DNA from: Bacillota bacterium
Lineage (GTDB): Bacteria > Bacillota > UBA4882 > UBA8346
DNA: 64,000 nt
Reading direction: 5' to 3'
NCBI GenBank assembly: GCA_023417475.1
Contig: JAEZFP010000015.1
Coordinates: forward strand, 1-64,000
Positions within the stretch are counted from its first letter, which is position 1. Every line of letters begins with the position of its first letter. The notes beneath the pieces are model-generated. The model searched no databases, was not told the origin of the DNA, and saw only the letters and a list, made by a program, of their open reading frames with translations. A program made the position numbers and the translations under genes. This document shows positions 34,052 to 43,644 of this stretch, in pieces.

Positions 34052-35371
34052 TCATTTACTGAATTTGAAGGAGTACATATACACAAATATCTTAGGCGTC
34101 TTTATTGGCAAATTTTTAAGTATTCTGTCATTGAACTCTTCCCACGTGTAGCTTCGTCGTTGACTTCTTCTGTTTAGCGTCCAAAATAGTCTTCTTATGA
34201 TGTAATACCTGAATTTGTTCAAGTGAATGTAGTTTCCAGTTACACCGTAGTACCGATAGTATCCATTAAGTTTAATATTGATCTCGTCGATTAGTGTCTT
34301 AACCGGTTTATGCATATTCTTTCGCAACCATTCACTTATCTCGGCCTTCTTGGCCTTGTCTTTTTTCTTGCTGGTAATTCTCTTTACTGTGAAGCTTCCA
34401 TTCTGGGTTTTGGCGCAGATATGTGTAAATCCCAGAAAATCGAACTTGTCCGGAGGACCTTCCCCCCGCTTCTCTCGGTCTTTTCTTGCAAACCTTCCAA
34501 ATTCGATGACCTTTGTCTTTTCCTCGGCAATTTCAAGCCCGAATTTCTTCAGTCGTTCCTTCAGGGAGGTCAGAAACTTTTCGGCCTCATGTTGGTGCTG
34601 AAAACTGCATACGAAATCATCCGCATACCTTATCATACTCGCGTCTCCGACACACACTCTCTTGACGATTTTCTCGAACCATAAGTCCAGTACGTAGTGC
34701 AGGTATATGTTCGCCAATATCGGAGATATGATCCCGCCTTGCGGTGTCCCTTTATCGGTATTGTGATATTTGCCAGCTTCCATAGTCCCTGACTTTAGGA
34801 ACCTTTTTATCAGCCTGAGACAGTTTGGGTCGGCTATGCGCACCTCAAGACACTTCATCATCCATTCATGGTCTACGTTATCGAAGAATCCCCTAATGTC
34901 AGCATCCACAATGTATCTTGTTTTGGCACAGACTATTTTGTTATTTAACGCTTTGATTGCTTCATGTTGGTTTCTTCCAGGTCTGAATCCGTATGACATA
35001 CCTAGAAATATTGGTTCATAGATTGCCTCTAATATTTGTTTCATTACATCCTGAACTAGTTTATCCTCATACGCCGGTATGCCTAAAGGTCTTAGACTGT
35101 CACTGGCTACCTTGGGAATGTATACTCGCCTCGCAGGCATTGGTTTATATGCCTGACTTTTCATTCTTTCAATTAGTCCTTCGATGTTGCTTTCGAGGTT
35201 TTTATCGTATTCATTCTTTGTCACTTGATCAATTCCGGTAGCTTTGTTCTTTTCCATCCTCTTGTGGCTGTTAATTAGGTTTTCTTTGTTGATTAGATGT
35301 GCCAGCGTCTGAAGTTTGTATTCAGGTTTATTCCTTACTAATTCAGCTATCCTCTTCAATTCCGTTGCCAT
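34052..35371 (-). CDS. ltrA: Group II intron reverse transcriptase/maturase
   Basis: A 439-residue LtrA-like protein. The RT domain has LGIPAYEDKLVQDVMKQILE, GTPQGGIISPILANIYL and the catalytic YADD in MIRYADDFVC. The maturase/thumb region follows (FLGFTHICAKTQNG, INIKLNGYYRYYGVTGNY). There is no HNH endonuclease, so mobility would rely on nicks at replication forks or on single-stranded targets. The ATG has GAGGTGGAG upstream; further upstream in-frame codons lie in intron structural RNA. All key motifs are intact. Confidence 0.93.
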   Translation of the reverse strand: MATELKRIAELVRNKPEYKLQTLAHLINKENLINSHKRMEKNKATGIDQVTKNEYDKNLESNIEGLIERMKSQAYKPMPARRVYIPKVASDSLRPLGIPAYEDKLVQDVMKQILEAIYEPIFLGMSYGFRPGRNQHEAIKALNNKIVCAKTRYIVDADIRGFFDNVDHEWMMKCLEVRIADPNCLRLIKRFLKSGTMEAGKYHNTDKGTPQGGIISPILANIYLHYVLDLWFEKIVKRVCVGDASMIRYADDFVCSFQHQHEAEKFLTSLKERLKKFGLEIAEEKTKVIEFGRFARKDREKRGEGPPDKFDFLGFTHICAKTQNGSFTVKRITSKKKDKAKKAEISEWLRKNMHKPVKTLIDEINIKLNGYYRYYGVTGNYIHLNKFRYYIIRRLFWTLNRRSQRRSYTWEEFNDRILKNLPIKTPKIFVYMYSFKFSK

Positions 35372-35937
35372 TGTTTCTCCACCTCTAGTGTGGCTAATGT
35401 TTCTTTGATTCGGTCGATTCCCTGTTACCACCTTCCCTCCCGACATTTTCATGCCTTTCATTGGTACTATGTGGTAATCCGACTCCCTGTTGTTGTTCTG
35501 CCGCCTCATCTTTATGGGACTTGTTTCAGCCGAACCTCTTTCGAGCACCAACAGGGTCTCCCTGGTATGTGTAATGCATCCTTGTTGACTCGCCAAGTTC
35601 TCTGTCCCTGGATAGTCAATGCATCCCTCGCCATTTTACGGTCTGCATTGTTCTGCCTGCTGCAAAAGGAAAAGCATCGGCACTATCTTCACTTCGATTT
35701 AACGAGGCTCAATCACTTCACCCTTATGGATTTCGGCTCTCCAACTCCCTTTCCTACGCTTGAGTCTGGTGTTACCACTTCAACTCCAAGGATTAGGTAA
35801 TAGCTGCTGGCTTCGCTTTGCTATGCAGTTTCTGTTTCCTGCTATACATTACACACCTTTAGGCGCACTCCTTTTAATCCTGCGAATCTGCGGAATCCTG
35901 GTTCAGACGCTCCAACGCCCAACTCCCCAAATCAGAC

Positions 35938-36227
35938 TTATCCACAACCCAAACCGTTCACCCCATCCAACATCTCCGTTTATCCACAGAAATAGATGAC
36001 TTATTCACATATCCAGCTTACTTATCCACAAATCCAGCTTGCGGAACGACTCCGCCAGCCTACTTATTCACATATCCAGCTTGCCGAACGACTCCGCCAG
36101 CTTACTTATTCACATATCCAGCTTGCCGAACGACTCCGCCAGCTTACTTATTCACATATCCAGCTTGCCGAACGACTCCGCCAGCTTACTTATTCACATA
36201 TCCAGCTTGCCGAACGACCCGGCAAGC
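35938..36227. repeat. DnaA-box array (locus B), boxes phased at multiples of 21 bp
   Basis: TTATCCACA or TTATTCACA, matching TTATNCACA, starts at 35938, 35980, 36001, 36022, 36064, 36106, 36148 and 36190. Three of the first four are the strict TTATCCACA. Spacings are 42, 21, 21, 42, 42, 42 and 42 bp, so all eight face the same side of the helix in one orientation. From 36064 the units are 42 bp and close to those at 1-245, with CTTGCCGAACGACTCC and GCCAGCTTAC between boxes. The array lies 70 bp from the intron 5' end. DnaA titration or an initiation-control site is inferred. Nothing else was found up to the flavodoxin gene at 36474. Confidence 0.88.
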
Positions 36228-36473
36228 TCTTTCCTTCACTAGGAGCTACCAAAAATAACGACCCCCAAAAAATAATTGAAATAGCAACAATAGTTTAATA
36301 TATTACTGTTAACGCCCAACGGGCGGGAGGACAGGCATGAATAAAGAAGAATAACTCATCATGGATTTCACGGACTTAGTATCCAGTTGGCTTCGTTATC
36401 AGTCTTCTGAAGTAGCAGGAAACAATTATTCTAATCTACAGACCAAGCCGTTGCTAAGAAAGGAAGCGGAACA

Positions 36474-37052
36474 ATGAAAATCATCGGATTTACCGCAAGT
36501 CCGCATAAAGAAGGCAATACCGCCTGGATCGTCAACCAAATACTCGAAGGTGCAAAAGAGCAAGGCGCCGAAACAGAGTCCTGGTATTCCAGCGATCTTA
36601 ATATCAAACCATGCCAGGGTTGTCTTTGCTGCCACAAGGACGACCGGGGTTGTATTATCAACGACGACATGCAGCAACTTTACGGCACGATTGAACTGGC
36701 CGACGCCATCGTTTTCGGTTCGCCGATTTACATGGGGCAGATGAGCGCTCAGGCGAAGATCTTCACCGACCGGTTGTTTGCGCAAATCTCGCCGCGCTTC
36801 TCGCCGTATTACCAAGAAAAGGCCGTGAAAAAAAAGCTGATTTTGGTGTTTAATCAGGGTAATCCCGATCCCGGCATGTTTCAGACCTATATTGATTATA
36901 CGCAACACATGTTTCAGTTGCTGGAATTTGATGCTCGAGTGGCGCCGATCGTTACCGGTATGCGAAACGAACCGGCGCATGAAAGAAAAGATCTACCCCC
37001 TGTCATGAAGGAGATCGGTTCATCATTGGTCGCGGAACAATTCCCGGAATAA
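36474..37052 (+). CDS. Flavodoxin-fold NAD(P)H-dependent FMN reductase / iron-sulfur flavoprotein-like
   Basis: A 192-residue flavoprotein of the PF03358/PF12724-like group. The phosphate-binding loop is GFTASPHKEGNT. The Cys cluster CQGCLCCHKDDRGCI resembles that of the iron-sulfur flavoproteins, followed by DDMQQLYG. The GSPIYMGQMSAQAKIFTDRL motif contacts FMN. It is probably a cytosolic electron-transfer or quinone-type reductase. It is monocistronic and followed by a strong terminator. The ATG follows GAAAGGAAGCGG. Confidence 0.85.
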   Translation: MKIIGFTASPHKEGNTAWIVNQILEGAKEQGAETESWYSSDLNIKPCQGCLCCHKDDRGCIINDDMQQLYGTIELADAIVFGSPIYMGQMSAQAKIFTDRLFAQISPRFSPYYQEKAVKKKLILVFNQGNPDPGMFQTYIDYTQHMFQLLEFDARVAPIVTGMRNEPAHERKDLPPVMKEIGSSLVAEQFPE

Positions 37053-37100
37053 TAAGTATTCTTGGTTTTCTGTGCGGCAGCCTCTTATGATTGAAAAGAA

Positions 37101-37140
37101 AAACTGAACCATGAGTTCCCCCATGGTTCAGTTTTCATTT
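37101..37140 (+). terminator. Terminator of the flavoprotein gene
   Basis: Perfect 13-bp stem AAACTGAACCATG/CATGGTTCAGTTT followed by TTTCATTTTT. It can also act on the minus strand. Confidence 0.9.
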
Positions 37141-37266
37141 TTACTTGTAAGGTTCCAACGGATCAAGCGTAAGTTCTTACAAAGTGTGAGAATTTCTTTT
37201 ACTAAAACCTTTTTTAAACTTTCAAACTAACTTGTACTTTTGTCGTATTTCCAAACCAATTACACC

Positions 37267-37866
37267 TCATGTATTAAAGAATCGGTTTTCCGCATCTTTG
37301 TTCTTTAATAATTTTGCCCTTTGAATTAGTTTTCCATATAAATAGACGTCCTGTATATCAAAGTAGTCAGTAGAAAATTTATCTAACGGAAACCATTTGA
37401 CCCCACTGTTTTCATCTGCATTTACGATCAGTATTTCTTTTTCACTCGCAATGAGAATATATGCTACTGAAAGATGGAGATGAGCGCTAACATATTTACC
37501 TTTTCTCATGTGCCCATACACAGGTAGAATATCAATAGATGCAATATCTTCTGCAAGTGGTTTTAAGAATTTAATACCAGTTTCCTCTTTTGCTTCCTTA
37601 ATCGAAACTTGTAAAAAATTTGAGTCTCCATCAACATGTCCGCCTGTCCACGCCCAAACATTTCGTATATTGTGGTGTACCATCAGCACTTTATCTAATG
37701 CCTCGTTCATTATAAAACCTGAACTTGTAATGTGGGCAAATTGGTTATCTCTAGATAAAACATTATGGGAAAACCGTTGTATAAAATCAAGCATATTTTC
37801 TTTGTCCTGATTTTCTTGATTATTGCCTGGAATAAACTGAATAATATGATCTATAAAATTTTTCAT
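37267..37866 (-). CDS. NUDIX hydrolase
   Basis: A 199-residue protein with a NUDIX box: GGHVDGDSNFLQVSIKEAKEETGI, split here as GHVDGDSN and KEAKEETGI. The E-E-x-G core is intact while the first Arg is Lys. The family hydrolyses nucleoside diphosphates linked to another group; the substrate is unknown. The ATG of MKNFIDHI follows AAGGGTGG. It is more AT-rich than its neighbours, suggesting transfer. Confidence 0.85.
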   Translation of the reverse strand: MKNFIDHIIQFIPGNNQENQDKENMLDFIQRFSHNVLSRDNQFAHITSSGFIMNEALDKVLMVHHNIRNVWAWTGGHVDGDSNFLQVSIKEAKEETGIKFLKPLAEDIASIDILPVYGHMRKGKYVSAHLHLSVAYILIASEKEILIVNADENSGVKWFPLDKFSTDYFDIQDVYLYGKLIQRAKLLKNKDAENRFFNT

Positions 37867-37934
37867 ATAACCACCCTTTTTTAAGAATTTCCTCTTTCGC
37901 AAATGATATTTAAACTTCCTGAGAAATTAAATCT

Positions 37935-37982
37935 TAAAAAAAGCAAGGTTGCTCCGTTAAGAGTCAACCCCGCATTTTTTAT
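37935..37982. terminator. Bidirectional terminator downstream of glmS
   Basis: GCAAGGTTG pairs with CAACCCCGC with two mismatched pairs around a 13-nt loop. Seven A residues precede it and a T-run follows, so it can terminate glmS on the minus strand. Confidence 0.75.
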
Positions 37983-38041
37983 GACCGGTTTCTCATTTTT
38001 TTGAGAATTTTCTCAAACTTCAATTGAAGTTATTCCTTTGC

Positions 38042-39871
38042 TTACTCCACCGTCACGCTTTTGGCCAAATTCCGCGGTTTATCCACATCGCACCCTCTGG
38101 CCTTCGCCGCGTAATAAGCGAACAACTGCAGCGGAATCACCGACAGGATCGGGGTCAACATATCGTGAGTTTGGGGAATCCGCAAGACGTAGTCGACCGA
38201 CTTCTCCGTCTCGCGATCGCCGTCTACCGCCAAGGCGACCACCGTCGCTTCTCTGGCCTTGACCTCCTTGATGTTGCTGATCATCTTGTCGTAAAGATCC
38301 GTTTGCGTCACCAACGCAAAGACCGGAACCCCCTCGACAATCAGCGCCAACGTACCGTGTTTCAACTCCCCGGCCGCATAGGCCTCGGCATGAATATAGG
38401 AGATCTCTTTTAGCTTCAAAGCGCCTTCCAAGGAAACCGCATAATCCAAACCCCGGCCGATGAAGAAGATATCCTCGCACCCCTTGAAATCCTCGGCAAA
38501 TTCCCGGATTTTCGCTTCGGTACTCATTACCCCTTCAATCTGTTCCGGCAGTTTCAACAACGCTTCAATCAAGGCCACCCGGTCCGCCTCAGGCAATGTC
38601 CCTTTCTCTTGGGCCAAGTAGATACCGAGCAAGTACAGGGAGAGCAATTGGGTGGTGTAAGCTTTGGTCGAAGCCACCGCGATCTCCGGCCCGGCCAAAG
38701 TCAGGATCAGATCGTCAGCTTCCCGGGCGACCGAGCTGCCGACGACGTTGGTGATGGCTAAAATCCGCGCGCCCAACCGGCGCGCTTCCCGCAATCCCGC
38801 CAATGTATCGGCGGTCTCGCCGGACTGGGAGATGATGATGGTCAACTCGCCCTCATTAACCAACGGTTCCCGGTAGCGAAACTCCGAAGCCACCTCCACC
38901 GAGACCGGAAGCCGCACCAACTTTTCGATCAGATATTTGCCGACCAGACCGGCGTGGTAAGCGGTGCCGCATGCCACCACGTGAATGGCCGAGAGTTTCC
39001 GCAAATATTCGGGAGCCAAGTTGACGCCCGGCAGATTCACCTTCATCGTCGCGCGGTCGATCTTCCCGGTCATCGTGTCGCGAATCGCCCGCGGTTGTTC
39101 GTGAATCTCCTTCAACATGAAGTCGTCGTAACCGCCTTTCTCGGCCGCCTCGACATCCCAGTTAACATGATAAGGTTTCTTTTCGATCACATTCCCGTTG
39201 AAGTCGCTAACCAGGACTTTACCCGCTTCAATGATTGCCATTTCCCCGTCTTCCAGGATAAAGATCTCCCGGGTGTACGGCAACACCGCCGGAATATCCG
39301 ACGCCACAAAGTTCTCGCCTTCGCCCAACCCGATAATCAACGGGCTGGCTTTCCGCGCGACCACCAAGCGGTCCGGCGCTTCGTCGCTGACCACCACCAA
39401 AGCGAACGCGCCCTCCACATCCTGCAGGGTCGCCCGTACCGCGGCAACCAAATCGCCCTGGAAATGTTCCTCAATCAGATGCGGCAATACCTCGGTATCG
39501 GTCTCCGAAATAAAAACGTGCCCTTTGGCCTGCAGCGCCTCTTTTAACTCAATATAATTTTCAATGATCCCGTTATGCACCACCGAAATCTTCTGATGAC
39601 AATCAAAATGCGGATGGGCGTTGCGGTCGGACGGACGGCCGTGGGTCGCCCAACGGGTATGGCCGATCCCCAAGGTCCCTGGCAACGGACTCTCCTGAAG
39701 CACCTGCTCCACTTGGCTCAAACGGCCGACCGCTTTTTTAGTTTGCAACTTACCGTCATTATAAACCGTCACGCCCGCCGAATCGTACCCCCGGTACTCC
39801 AACCGTTTCAATCCGTCAATCAACACCGGAACCGCCTGCTGTTTACCAATATATCCAACAATACCACACAT
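38042..39871 (-). CDS. glmS: Glutamine-fructose-6-phosphate aminotransferase
   Basis: A 609-residue enzyme making glucosamine-6-phosphate for cell-wall synthesis. The N-terminal nucleophile is Cys2 (MCGIVGYIG). Two SIS sugar-binding domains follow (ISQSGETADTLAGLR, VASTKAYTTQLL), and the C-terminus DKPRNLAKSVTVE is highly conserved. The ATG follows AAGGAGGTATTACC. The mRNA leader holds a glmS ribozyme about 300-475 nt upstream, so the product feeds back on its own message. glmM lies upstream on the same strand. Confidence 0.97.
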   Translation of the reverse strand: MCGIVGYIGKQQAVPVLIDGLKRLEYRGYDSAGVTVYNDGKLQTKKAVGRLSQVEQVLQESPLPGTLGIGHTRWATHGRPSDRNAHPHFDCHQKISVVHNGIIENYIELKEALQAKGHVFISETDTEVLPHLIEEHFQGDLVAAVRATLQDVEGAFALVVVSDEAPDRLVVARKASPLIIGLGEGENFVASDIPAVLPYTREIFILEDGEMAIIEAGKVLVSDFNGNVIEKKPYHVNWDVEAAEKGGYDDFMLKEIHEQPRAIRDTMTGKIDRATMKVNLPGVNLAPEYLRKLSAIHVVACGTAYHAGLVGKYLIEKLVRLPVSVEVASEFRYREPLVNEGELTIIISQSGETADTLAGLREARRLGARILAITNVVGSSVAREADDLILTLAGPEIAVASTKAYTTQLLSLYLLGIYLAQEKGTLPEADRVALIEALLKLPEQIEGVMSTEAKIREFAEDFKGCEDIFFIGRGLDYAVSLEGALKLKEISYIHAEAYAAGELKHGTLALIVEGVPVFALVTQTDLYDKMISNIKEVKAREATVVALAVDGDRETEKSVDYVLRIPQTHDMLTPILSVIPLQLFAYYAAKARGCDVDKPRNLAKSVTVE

Positions 39872-39903
39872 GGTAATACCTCCTTAAATTTTGGCAATAA
39901 AAT

Positions 39904-39925
39904 AGCCGCTTTCAGTATAGCGGCT
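39904..39925 (-). other. Hairpin between glmS ribozyme and glmS start
   Basis: Perfect 7-bp stem AGCCGCT/AGCGGCT with an 8-nt loop, 33 nt upstream of the glmS ATG, followed on the minus strand by ATTTTATT. It could shield the 3' fragment or attenuate transcription. Confidence 0.55.
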
Positions 39926-40179
39926 GTTAAAAATTTCATTTTTAGCATCAGAAAAACAAGGCGTTAAAATACCCACTCCCCAACAAAATTGTTGGCAGGC
40001 AACGTAAAAGTTACCAAATATCATCATACCATTGACTCCATGCCAATCCGGCAACCTCCGGTCCGCCAGCGCTTTCCAGCACGGACCACTTGTTTGGAAA
40101 AAGACATAAAAATCCCTTGGGAGGTTTTTGCCGGTTCGCACAACAAAATGGTATGCCAAAATAACGCATAATTTATGCG

Positions 40180-40347
40180 TGAAACAGCCGACTACTTATT
40201 CAGTCACATCAGACCTTATTGTCCCTGGCATCACTGCCGGATTTGTCGGGCCTGTTACGGTGGTGTTACACCGGGGGTCACCCGCCGATGATCCGAGATC
40301 CCCCTCCTCGTCAACTCTTCGAAATACTACAAAGAGTCCTGGCGCTA
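40180..40347 (-). ncRNA. glmS ribozyme
   Basis: On the minus strand the self-cleavage site is A|GCGCC between 40346 and 40345. It is followed by AGGACTCTTTG, GTTGACGAGGAGGGGG and CGGCGGGTGACCCCC, the diagnostic core of the glucosamine-6-phosphate-activated ribozyme. P3-P4 elements (GGTGTAACACCACC) follow. The 3' limit is approximate. Cleavage on glucosamine-6-phosphate binding destabilises the glmS mRNA. Confidence 0.93.
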
Positions 40348-40510
40348 AGGTTGTTGGTTTAGCAGCTGTTTTCTTTCATCTATCACCCGCTTTCCTTAAA
40401 TTTTCCGTGCCGCGGCCCGCCGCTTCTTCCGATCCGCCTCCTTTCCACTAAAGTATGATTTATTTTACCATAATCGAACCCAAAAGAAAACAGCTATCCG
40501 AAGGACAGTG

Positions 40511-41860
40511 TCAACCGCCCAATTCATTGCGGATCACTTGGGCAACAGTCCCGACCAGATAATCCAATCGCTCCTGGGATGGACCCTCGGCCATCACCCG
40601 AATCAACGGTTCCGTCCCCGATGCTCGAACAAAGATCCGTCCTTTCCCCTCTAGCTCCGCTTCAGCCTGACCGATCACGGCTTTGATCGCCGCGCTTTTT
40701 TCCCAGCCTTCTTTCCGCTGCACTCGCACATTCTCAAGCACCTGCGGGAACTTTTCCATCCGGCCGGCCAACTCCGACAACCGCTTGCCTGATTGCGCCA
40801 CCGCCGCGATCAAGTGCAACGCCGTCATAATTCCGTCGCCGGTGCTGTTCTTATCTAAGAAGATAATGTGCCCGGATTGTTCCCCGCCCAGCACCAACTG
40901 CTGTTGCCGCAAAGCTTCCAATACATAACGATCGCCGTTGGCGGTAACCACTGTCTCAATTCCCTGATTTCGCAATGTTTGAATCAACCCCAAATTGGAG
41001 TAGACCGTCACCGCCACCTTGTCATTGCGCAATAAACCCTGTTCTTTCAGATACAACGCACAGACCGTAATAATTTGATCGCCGTCCACCATTGCGCCGT
41101 TCTCATCCACGGCAATCACCCGATCGGCGTCGCCGTCATGCGCGATTCCGAGCGCCGCGCCGCTGGCGATTACTTCGCGTTGTAATCCGCCGGTATGAGT
41201 CGAACCGCATTGAACATTGATCCGGCTGCCGTCGTTTTCAGCATTCAGCGCAATCACCTCGGCGCCCAGTCGCCGCAATACCGTCGGCGCCAGTTGAAAA
41301 GCAGCGCCAAACCCGCAATCCACCGCAATCTTCAGGCCGTCAAAACGTCCCGGCACCGCCGCAACCAGATAATCCTCATAAAGTTGCACCGCGTCGGGAC
41401 GCTCAATGATCTGCCCCACAGCCACCCCGATCGGACGGGCCGCAGCTGGTACCGGTTGCTGAAAAATCCCCTCTATCTCGTCTTCCACTGCGTCGGTCAG
41501 TTTAAAGCCTTGACCGTCGAAGAACTTGATCCCATTATCCGCCACCGGATTATGAGATGCCGAGATCATCACTCCGGCCGTCGCCTGTAAGCTCCGGCAG
41601 AGGAAAGCCACTCCCGGCGTTGGCAAAACCCCCAACCGGAGCACCTCCGCGCCAATTGAAGTCAACCCGGCCGCCAACGCCGCTTCCAGCATCGCGCCGG
41701 AGACCCGGGTATCTTTCCCAATGATCACCCGCGGCTTAGCCGTTGTCTGTTGTCTAAAATATAACCCGGCCGCTTGCCCCAACTTAAAAGCAATCTCCGG
41801 CGTCAAGCCTTCATTGGCGACTCCTCTCACGCCATCGGTTCCAAACATTCGCTCCACCAT
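40511..41860 (-). CDS. glmM: Phosphoglucosamine mutase
   Basis: A 449-residue enzyme converting glucosamine-6-phosphate to the 1-phosphate. Motifs are FGTDGVRGVAN at the N-terminus, the phospho-Ser loop ISASHNP near residue 100, the metal loop DGDADR and the sugar loop GGEQSGH. RASGTEPLIRVM binds phosphate near the C-terminus. The ATG follows GAGGGGG. It lies upstream of glmS and downstream of the COG2509 flavoprotein and cdaA; in many Bacillota it is cdaA-cdaR-glmM. Confidence 0.96.
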   Translation of the reverse strand: MVERMFGTDGVRGVANEGLTPEIAFKLGQAAGLYFRQQTTAKPRVIIGKDTRVSGAMLEAALAAGLTSIGAEVLRLGVLPTPGVAFLCRSLQATAGVMISASHNPVADNGIKFFDGQGFKLTDAVEDEIEGIFQQPVPAAARPIGVAVGQIIERPDAVQLYEDYLVAAVPGRFDGLKIAVDCGFGAAFQLAPTVLRRLGAEVIALNAENDGSRINVQCGSTHTGGLQREVIASGAALGIAHDGDADRVIAVDENGAMVDGDQIITVCALYLKEQGLLRNDKVAVTVYSNLGLIQTLRNQGIETVVTANGDRYVLEALRQQQLVLGGEQSGHIIFLDKNSTGDGIMTALHLIAAVAQSGKRLSELAGRMEKFPQVLENVRVQRKEGWEKSAAIKAVIGQAEAELEGKGRIFVRASGTEPLIRVMAEGPSQERLDYLVGTVAQVIRNELGG

Positions 41861-42030
41861 GATTCCCCCTCAATCCCCTGTTCGTATCTTAGTTAAAATT
41901 CGCCGATTCGGCTTTGCTTAAGAACCATATTGCGTCTCCGGCGCATTTTTTTCACCACGCCGAAACCGGTTCCGCCATAAAAGGCGTTTACCTTCATCTT
42001 ATGCAATGCCAAATAAACCGCTACTGTCGC

Positions 42031-43641
42031 TTATCCTCCGGAACAACTCCGTTGTTCCAAGATCGCCTCGGCAGTTTTCCATCCATCCAGCGCCGAACTG
42101 ACGATTCCGCCGGCGTAACCCGCGCCTTCCCCCACCGGATAGATTCCCGGAAACCCAGGCGCTTCGCGACGATCATTCCGGACAATCCGGAGCGGCGCGG
42201 AAGTCCGGGTCTCCACTCCCGTCAAAACAGCGTCAGCCCAGTCAAACCCCTTTACTTTCCGGCCAAACGCGCCAATCCCGTCAGCGATTGCCGCGGCAAT
42301 CCCCGGCGGCAACAGTTCCCATAAATCCGCCGGTGTGACGCCCGGTAAATACGAAGGTTGTAACGACCCAAACGCCGTGGTTGGCTGCCGCTTAATAAAA
42401 TCACCCACCCGCTGCGCCGGCGCTTTAAAGCCCCCGCCGCCGCAGGCAAACGCCCGTTGTTCCAAGACCTCCTGAAACTCCATCCCGGCAAAGACCGATC
42501 CGGCGCCATAGTCCGCTTCAGTCACTGTCGCGATGATCGCGGCATTCGCCAATCCCGAGTCCCGGGCATGAAAACTCATCCCATTGGTCACCACGCCGCC
42601 GGGAGTCGAAGCGGCCCCGATCACCCTCCCGCCCGGACACATGCAAAAAGAGTACACGCCCCGGCCGCTCGCCGCGTGTTGATGGGTGAGACGGTATTCC
42701 GCCGCGCCCAACTTAACATGCCCGGCCCAACGCCCATATTGCGCCCGGTCGATCAGCTCCTGCGGGTGTTCGATCCGCACCCCGACCGCAAACGGCTTGG
42801 CCGTAAGCGGTAGCCCTTTTGCGCCTAGCAAACGGTAAACATCGCGGGCGCTGTTGCCGGTCGCCAAGACCAGGCAATCGGTCTCGATTTCTTCCTGCCG
42901 ATTAACGCCTACCCGGATCGACTGACCGTCTAGATATGTAAAGTCGGATAAACCCGCCCGAAAACGGACCGTTCCGCCCCGTTCCACGATAAACCGCTCC
43001 AATCCCGCCACCACTTGCCGGAGCAGATCGGTGCCAATATGGGGATATTGCCAATAACGAATTTCCGGCGGCGCCCCAAAAGCAATCAGCGTGTCCAAGA
43101 CGGCCGGAATCCGCGGATCCTTGATCCGCGTGGTCAGTTTCCCGTCCGAGAACGTTCCGGCGCCCCCGATCCCGTATTGAATATTGGACTCCGGGTCCAA
43201 CTCCCCCCGGTCCCAAAAACGAGTGACCTTGGTAACCCGCTCTTCAAGCCCGTCGCCCCGTTCCAGGATGATCGGCCGCCAACCGGCGACCGCCAGACGA
43301 AAACCGGCAAATAACCCCGCCGGTCCGGCTCCGACAACAACCGGACGGAATTGCCGCGCGATCGGATCGCAATGGGTGAGGGCCGGCATCGCCGGCGGCT
43401 CATACACATCCAACCCTGCGGTCATGGCTAGCAATGCGTCAAGTTCATACGGACTGTAGTCAACCTGAAAAACCAGGGTATAAACAAAAACCGGTTCTTT
43501 GCGGGCATCCAATGATTTCCGTCGGATCGTCAAATCGCCGATCGCGGTTTCCGGTAATTTCAGGGATAACGCAACCAGCTTGGCCAGTCCGCGCTCGTCA
43601 AAATCCAATCCCGTTTTAAACTGTGATAACTGGAGCCACAT
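42031..43641 (-). CDS. FAD-dependent dehydrogenase of the COG2509 family
   Basis: A 536-residue flavoprotein. After an N-terminal domain of about 95 residues comes the dinucleotide-binding motif VVGAGPAGLFAG, then ERGDGLEERV and the family-typical SNIQYGIGGAGTFSDGKLTTR, split as QYGIGGAGTFSDGKL. The C-terminus has YPVGEGAGYAGGIVSSALDG. Its reaction is unknown. It starts 3 nt after the cdaA stop with a GAGG inside cdaA, taking the place where cdaR (YbbR) is usually found. Confidence 0.85.
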   Translation of the reverse strand: MWLQLSQFKTGLDFDERGLAKLVALSLKLPETAIGDLTIRRKSLDARKEPVFVYTLVFQVDYSPYELDALLAMTAGLDVYEPPAMPALTHCDPIARQFRPVVVGAGPAGLFAGFRLAVAGWRPIILERGDGLEERVTKVTRFWDRGELDPESNIQYGIGGAGTFSDGKLTTRIKDPRIPAVLDTLIAFGAPPEIRYWQYPHIGTDLLRQVVAGLERFIVERGGTVRFRAGLSDFTYLDGQSIRVGVNRQEEIETDCLVLATGNSARDVYRLLGAKGLPLTAKPFAVGVRIEHPQELIDRAQYGRWAGHVKLGAAEYRLTHQHAASGRGVYSFCMCPGGRVIGAASTPGGVVTNGMSFHARDSGLANAAIIATVTEADYGAGSVFAGMEFQEVLEQRAFACGGGGFKAPAQRVGDFIKRQPTTAFGSLQPSYLPGVTPADLWELLPPGIAAAIADGIGAFGRKVKGFDWADAVLTGVETRTSAPLRIVRNDRREAPGFPGIYPVGEGAGYAGGIVSSALDGWKTAEAILEQRSCSGG

Positions 43642-43644
43642 TAC

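Larger units (their letters stand above)
33971..35868 (-). mobile_element. Group II intron (about 1.9 kb) encoding reverse transcriptase
   Basis: On the minus strand the element starts GTGCGCC at 35868, the standard GUGYG 5' end. It runs through about 500 nt of structured leader, encodes the reverse transcriptase, and ends with domain V (34010-34042), a domain VI hairpin and ...CTACTCGAC at 33971. The inferred exon junction is GGATTAAAAGGA | TTTGGGAGTG. The 5' exon contains repeated AGGATT motifs. Nothing indicates that a recognisable gene is interrupted. Boundaries are read by consensus, so a shift of a few nt is possible. Confidence 0.88.

Noticed and set aside
38070..38080. TTATCCACA inside the end of glmS
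   Set aside because: It encodes part of the conserved GlmS C-terminus (CDVDKP) and is isolated, so it is a codon coincidence rather than a regulatory box.
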